64,000 nt of DNA, taken from the NCBI GenBank assembly GCA_036389255.1, contig DASVQI010000038.1:186001-250000 (forward strand), in the 5' to 3' direction. Numbering within the stretch: the stretch's first letter is position 1; each line of letters opens with the position of its first letter. Shown here piece by piece: positions 60,233 through 64,000 of the stretch. Made by a program: the position numbers and the translations under genes. The stretch comes from JACVRN01 sp036389255. GTDB lineage: Bacteria; Acidobacteriota; Blastocatellia; Pyrinomonadales; Pyrinomonadaceae. The notes below the pieces were generated by a model that had not been told where the DNA came from, ran no database searches, and worked only from the letters and a program-made list of their open reading frames with translations.

Positions 60233-61669
60233 ATGAAGCGTCTCAAGCTCACAGCTTTGCTCCTGATGCTCGCGGCTGGCGCGTCCGTCGCGCTGGCGCA
60301 GGGCGAGAGTCTGCCGGAGCTTGTCAGGCGCATCAAGCCGTCGGCCGTAGCCATCGAAACCTTTAACAGTCGCGGCGAGAAGCTGGCGCGAGGAAGCGGC
60401 TTTTTCGTCTCGCCCGACAGGGTCATCACCAACCGGCACGTCATAGAGGGCGCGTACCGGGCCGAGATTCATCTGGCGAACGGCAACGTTTATTCGGTAC
60501 GCGGCGTGCTGGCCGTGGACGGAGAGGGAGACATCGCGCTCCTTCAAGCGGACGTGCCGCCCGGTCTGGTCGTGCCGCTTGAAGTCGTGCGCACCACACC
60601 GCAGGAAGGCGAGTCCGTAGTCGTCATAGGCAATCCCTTCGGACTGGAAGGCTCCGTCTCTAACGGCATTGTCTCAGCCGTGCGCGACATTCCGAACTTC
60701 GGCCGCATCATTCAAATCACCGCGCCGATTTCACCCGGCTCGTCCGGCAGTCCCGTAGTCAACATGCTGGGACAAGTGATAGGCGTCGCAACGCTTCAGG
60801 TATCCGAAGGCCAGAGCCTCAACTTCGCCATCCCCGGCGACCGCATAGCGCAGCTTCGCCCGACTCAACTGACGACGCTCGCGGACACTGTCACCGGCAC
60901 ACGCCGCAATAAACGCGCGAGCGCCGAGCGCTTCTACATGCAGGGCCTGGGTTTTCTGGCGCGAGACGACTACGCGCGCGCTCTTCCCTACTTTGAAAAG
61001 GCTGCGGACGCAGACCCGGATTATGCCGAAGCATGGTATCAGACAGGCTTCTGCTACGGGATGCTGGGGCGACACGCTGACAGCCTGAGGGCTTCAAAGC
61101 AGGTGACCCGGTTGAGGCCGGAATGGCCCGCTACCTACAGCAACATGGGCGCGAGCTACTATGCGCTCGGGCAATTCAAGGAGGCCGTGGACGCATACCG
61201 TCAGGCCATTCGGCTTGAGCCGTACAACGCGGACAGCCACTACGCGCTCGCGCTTGCTTACAGCAAACTGAATCAGACGCAGGACGAGATTCAATCGCTG
61301 CGCCGGGCGGTGGGACTCCGCCCAGACCACGCCAGCGCCTACGAGAGGCTCGCGCTCGCGTACTTTCGCATGAAGCGCTACGGCGAGGCGCTGGGAGCTT
61401 TAGAGCAGTTGAAGGTGCTGAAGCCCACGGACGCCAAAGTCTACAATTACCTCGGAGAAACCTACATTGAGATGAACCGCGCGAGCGATGCCGTGGAGGC
61501 TCTAAATCAAGCCATCAATATAGACCCGGCTTTGGAGCGAGCCCGTTACAATCTGGGACGCGCCTTCATCAAGATAGGCGACCGCGACTCCGCCATAGCG
61601 CAGTACAACATCCTCAGAACCTCCGACTCCGACTGGGCCGACAAGCTCTACAACGTCATCAATCCTTGA
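60233..61669 (+). CDS. Trypsin-like (HtrA-type) serine protease with TPR repeats
   Basis: 478 residues, signal peptide ~1-24 ending ALAQ. Protease domain ~30-215: histidine in FFVSPDRVITNRHVIEG, aspartate in GEGDIALLQAD, serine in PISPGSSGSPVVNMLGQVIG, so the triad is complete. In place of a PDZ domain the C-terminal half (~235-475) has about seven TPR motifs (YAEAWYQTGFCYGMLGRHADSL, ATYSNMGASYYALGQFKEAVDAYRQAI). Periplasmic, probably protein quality control or a scaffolded protease. Confidence 0.9.
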   Translation: MKRLKLTALLLMLAAGASVALAQGESLPELVRRIKPSAVAIETFNSRGEKLARGSGFFVSPDRVITNRHVIEGAYRAEIHLANGNVYSVRGVLAVDGEGDIALLQADVPPGLVVPLEVVRTTPQEGESVVVIGNPFGLEGSVSNGIVSAVRDIPNFGRIIQITAPISPGSSGSPVVNMLGQVIGVATLQVSEGQSLNFAIPGDRIAQLRPTQLTTLADTVTGTRRNKRASAERFYMQGLGFLARDDYARALPYFEKAADADPDYAEAWYQTGFCYGMLGRHADSLRASKQVTRLRPEWPATYSNMGASYYALGQFKEAVDAYRQAIRLEPYNADSHYALALAYSKLNQTQDEIQSLRRAVGLRPDHASAYERLALAYFRMKRYGEALGALEQLKVLKPTDAKVYNYLGETYIEMNRASDAVEALNQAINIDPALERARYNLGRAFIKIGDRDSAIAQYNILRTSDSDWADKLYNVINP

Positions 61670-61670
61670 A

Positions 61671-61779
61671 TGGGGGATAGGGGATAGGGGATGGGGGTTA
61701 GGGGATAGTAAAAGAAAGAGAAGCGGATTTTCTTTCTCCATCCCCTAATCCCCATCCCCTATCCCCTATCCCCTATTTT
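61671..61779. repeat. G-rich heptad inverted repeat, GGGGATA type
   Basis: Left arm TGGGGGATAGGGGATAGGGG (61671 on) through TAGTAAAAGAAAGAGAAG; right arm TTTTCTTTCTCC then ATCCCCTAATCCCC and three ATCCCCT words to 61779. It fills the whole gap between convergent stop codons; the stop of the leftward gene (TAG in AAAATAGGGG on the minus strand) is in the repeat. Confidence 0.88.
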
Positions 61780-63275
61780 GTTGCTTCATTTACAAGCGCG
61801 GTGAGCGCGTTGTCCTGTAGGGTCAGGTTGTTCTGTATGTCGCCGTGCAGGTCGCAGGAGAAGACCGCGTAGGTGATGGGCAGCCCGGCATTGAAGAGTG
61901 AGCCTGTGCGTCGGCTCGCGGCGAGTGTCTCGGCCAGAAGCGAGCGGCGCGTCACTCGACCGTCGCCGGGCGAATACATGGCCAGTGTCACCTCTTTTTC
62001 GGTCATGCGCTGCCCCGCGCTGGTGCGGTACGAGCGCGGCTCTGTCAGCGTAATCCAGCGATTACGCTTCTCGTCACGCAGTATGACGGGCGCGTTCAGA
62101 GTCTCCTCGCAATCGCCGCCGAAGGCGAAGAGAGCGACGGGCGTTGTGCCGTCAGCCTCTGCATCCAGCGCTTCGTGAAAGCGTCTCGCTCGATTTAAAA
62201 CGGCTCGGAAGTATGCCTCCAAGTCCTGCGACTGCCCGCGATTCGAGCGCGCGTACTTTTCATCGTCGCGCATGAAGCGTTTGCGGAAATTCTCGTCCGC
62301 GTACGGTGACCAATTGTAGCGCCGCCAGACTTCGGGGTCGTAAATATCAATCTTTAAAGGTTGAAGGTTCTCGTCAAGGAAGCGCGCAGTCTCGCCGTGC
62401 GGCATTAGCTGAAAAATGGAAGGCGCTGTGATGGCCGCCTCGCGCGAGAGCGTGTTGAGCAGGTACAGGCGGCGGCGCAAGCCTTCCGTCAACGAGTATC
62501 CTTCGAGCAGCGTTGCGAAGGCGTCGGCCGAGCCTTCGTTCGGCGTGCCGAACATGAAAATCTTGCTGATGCTGGACGCGCCCGCCCATGTAGGCTTAAT
62601 CGGCCTACCGTCTTCGGGCAAATCCGCGTCACCGAATCTTGCGGCATAACGCGCGATAAGACCGCCCATGGAATGGGCTATGATGTTGAAGCGCAGGTCT
62701 GCGCGACCGAGCCTGCGCTTCAACTCTTCTATCCTGCGAATCAGCAGCCGCGCCGTCTCCACGTTGTCGCGCCGCCAGTCGTAGGCGAAGACGTAGAAGG
62801 TATCCCGGTCGCCGTTCGCGCCCGGATTGTCCCAATCGCCTTCCCTGTACCCGCCATAGTTTTTCAGCGCTCCGAGCAGGTTGTGATAGATGTAGACTTC
62901 CGGCACCAGCCGCGAGAGGCGCAGCGTGGTGACTATCTTCTTCGGAACAAGCTTGTCGCTGCTCCCGGCTATGTCGCCCTGCATGGGAAGCTCAAGACCG
63001 TCATTTGAGGAACGAAAAATAGAGGGCCAGACCTTCTCGCCCGTCTCGGAATTAACAAGCTCGGTTCCGAGTATCCCCGGAATGATAATCACGGGCCGCT
63101 TGCCCGTCTGCTCTCTGGCGGCAGCGAAGATGCGCTCAAGATTTGGCTTGCGATGCGCGCAGCCTGACAGAAAGGGCGCGAGCGCCGTCAGCAGTGAAAC
63201 CAGCAAGAGGAGAGATGCGCTCGATTGAATGCGCGAGGGCTTGCGGCCTGTCCGTGGCCGTGCAGTGTTGTTCAT
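61773..63275 (-). CDS. LCAT-like alpha/beta hydrolase lipoprotein
   Basis: 500 residues from ATG 63275, which overlaps the larB stop (ATGA). Lipobox LAPFLSGC at ~33-40 predicts lipid anchoring. Lecithin:cholesterol acyltransferase-type features: RPVIIIPGILGTELVNSETGEKVWPS, the tyrosine/tryptophan region FAYDWRRDNVETA, and the elbow IIAHSMGGLIARYAA (nucleophile Ser). A late GGDCEETLN block and PGDGRVTRRSLL follow. It is likely an acyltransferase or lipase at the cell envelope; substrate unknown. Confidence 0.85.
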   Translation of the reverse strand: MNNTARPRTGRKPSRIQSSASLLLLVSLLTALAPFLSGCAHRKPNLERIFAAAREQTGKRPVIIIPGILGTELVNSETGEKVWPSIFRSSNDGLELPMQGDIAGSSDKLVPKKIVTTLRLSRLVPEVYIYHNLLGALKNYGGYREGDWDNPGANGDRDTFYVFAYDWRRDNVETARLLIRRIEELKRRLGRADLRFNIIAHSMGGLIARYAARFGDADLPEDGRPIKPTWAGASSISKIFMFGTPNEGSADAFATLLEGYSLTEGLRRRLYLLNTLSREAAITAPSIFQLMPHGETARFLDENLQPLKIDIYDPEVWRRYNWSPYADENFRKRFMRDDEKYARSNRGQSQDLEAYFRAVLNRARRFHEALDAEADGTTPVALFAFGGDCEETLNAPVILRDEKRNRWITLTEPRSYRTSAGQRMTEKEVTLAMYSPGDGRVTRRSLLAETLAASRRTGSLFNAGLPITYAVFSCDLHGDIQNNLTLQDNALTALVNEATK

Positions 63276-64000
63276 ATAGCGCTCGTTTGAGCGGCGTCGC
63301 TCGCCTCTCTCTCTTCGGCTGCCGCTTCCCACCTGCGATTAATCAGAGCGGCGACGAAGCCCGCGCCGAAGCCGTTGTCTATGTTGACGACCGTCACGTT
63401 CGAGGAGCAGGAGTTGAGCATCCCCAGAAGCGCCGCGACCCCGCCGAACGATGCGCCGTAGCCTATGCTGGTGGGAACGGCCACGACAGGAACGCTGACC
63501 AATCCGCCGACTACGGAAGGCAGCGCTCCCTCCATCCCGGCCGCGACTATGAGGACACGCGCGCGTCTGAGCAGCTCACGCTCGGCCAGAATCCTATGTA
63601 TGCCCGCCACGCCCGCGTCCCAGATTCTATGCACGCGGTTGCCCATGGCCTCCGCCGTCAGCGCGGCCTCCTCCGCCACGGGGATGTCGCTCGTGCCAGC
63701 AGTGACGACGGCTATTGGGCCAACGCCGCGCTCCGTGCGGTCGCGCTGTATGCGTATCAGTCTGGCCGTCTCGTGCCACTCGGCGTCCGTGACGATGTTG
63801 CGTACATCTCCGAAGGTGTCGGCGTCGGTGCGCGTGACGAGTATGTTCGGAGAGCGGCGCGCTAGGCTCTCGACTATCCCCAGAACCTGCTCGCGCGTCT
63901 TGCCCGCGCCGAAGACAACTTCGGGGAAGCCCTGCCTGTGCGCCCGCGCATGGTCTACGCGCGCGTAGCCTATGTCCTCGTAATGCAGCTCGTTGATGAG
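63272..64000 (-). CDS. larB: LarB, nickel-pincer cofactor carboxylase (PurE-like), partial
   Basis: The 5' end lies beyond the window edge; 242 residues are visible. Segments: ARVDHARAHRQGFPEVVFGAGKTREQVLGI, LVTRTDADTF, the PurE-like core PIAVVTAGTSDIPVAEEAALTAE and MEGALPSVVGGLVSVPVVAVPTSIGYGASFGGVAALLGMLNSC. LarB carboxylates and hydrolyses NaAD in nickel-pincer nucleotide synthesis for lactate racemase-type enzymes. Other lar genes would lie to the right. Confidence 0.9.
   Translation of the reverse strand, partial: LINELHYEDIGYARVDHARAHRQGFPEVVFGAGKTREQVLGIVESLARRSPNILVTRTDADTFGDVRNIVTDAEWHETARLIRIQRDRTERGVGPIAVVTAGTSDIPVAEEAALTAEAMGNRVHRIWDAGVAGIHRILAERELLRRARVLIVAAGMEGALPSVVGGLVSVPVVAVPTSIGYGASFGGVAALLGMLNSCSSNVTVVNIDNGFGAGFVAALINRRWEAAAEEREASDAAQTSAI

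Overview
The window looks like a chromosomal segment of an Acidobacteriota bacterium, most likely class Blastocatellia (Pyrinomonas-like). This is inference from gene content: two acidobacterial-type VWFA secreted proteins, an Agl23-type membrane glycosyltransferase, a giant DUF11/cadherin-like/Calx-beta/HYR secreted protein, many small secreted proteins of unknown function, and a GC-rich background with strong Arg/Ala/Glu coding bias. No rRNA, tRNA or CRISPR array was seen.

Layout. 0.5-9.7 kb: VWFA protein, an unusual sigma factor with a zinc-finger anti-sigma, CNNM/CorC membrane protein, YheT-like hydrolase, proline-rich peptide, RecQ helicase, and a hypothetical. 10.1-17.2 kb: a 2099-residue secreted protein and a small secreted protein. 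17.285-22.170 kb: an AT-rich 4886-bp IS1595-type transposon, intact by its ends (24-bp terminal inverted repeats with one mismatch, perfect 8-bp target duplication). It carries an AIPR-family phage-defence gene with a small partner, a TPR-HTH regulator divergent from a tiny exported peptide, and the transposase. 22.2-36.5 kb: M3 oligopeptidase, DinB protein, EF-G-like GTPase, secreted protein, SMC with a large head insertion, and two membrane glycosyltransferase-like proteins. 36.9-44.1 kb: VWFA protein, GlgC, an ECF sigma/anti-sigma operon with two secreted proteins, and an outer-membrane beta-barrel. 44.5-50.3 kb: a nucleoside-salvage cluster (DeoC, RpiB, a 5'-nucleotidase split in two genes, Hpt, DeoB). 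50.4-64.0 kb: GNAT, small secreted proteins, QueD, MbtH-like, DinG-like helicase, GlyA, canonical RpiB, ProS, trypsin-TPR protein, LCAT-like lipoprotein, and LarB (cut by the window edge).

Two things stand out beyond ordinary annotation. First, the transposon packages a phage-defence candidate with what looks like a peptide/TPR regulatory pair, and both inverted repeats carry an inward-facing -35 box. Second, DeoC and the long RpiB both start with amphipathic helices of the kind that target enzymes into bacterial microcompartments, and the RpiB also carries the ITE...LTPLA module typical of microcompartment proteins. This fits a sugar-phosphate-utilising microcompartment whose shell genes lie elsewhere: nucleotidase, phosphorylase (not seen), DeoB and DeoC would generate acetaldehyde inside the shell.

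The intergenic space is full of long inverted repeats of at least two kinds. One has G-rich heptad arms (GGGGATA-like) around a TAAAAGAAAG core; one copy of it lies inside a reading frame. The other is an ATTGATTCA-type palindrome that sits at convergent gene junctions and often supplies the stop codon.
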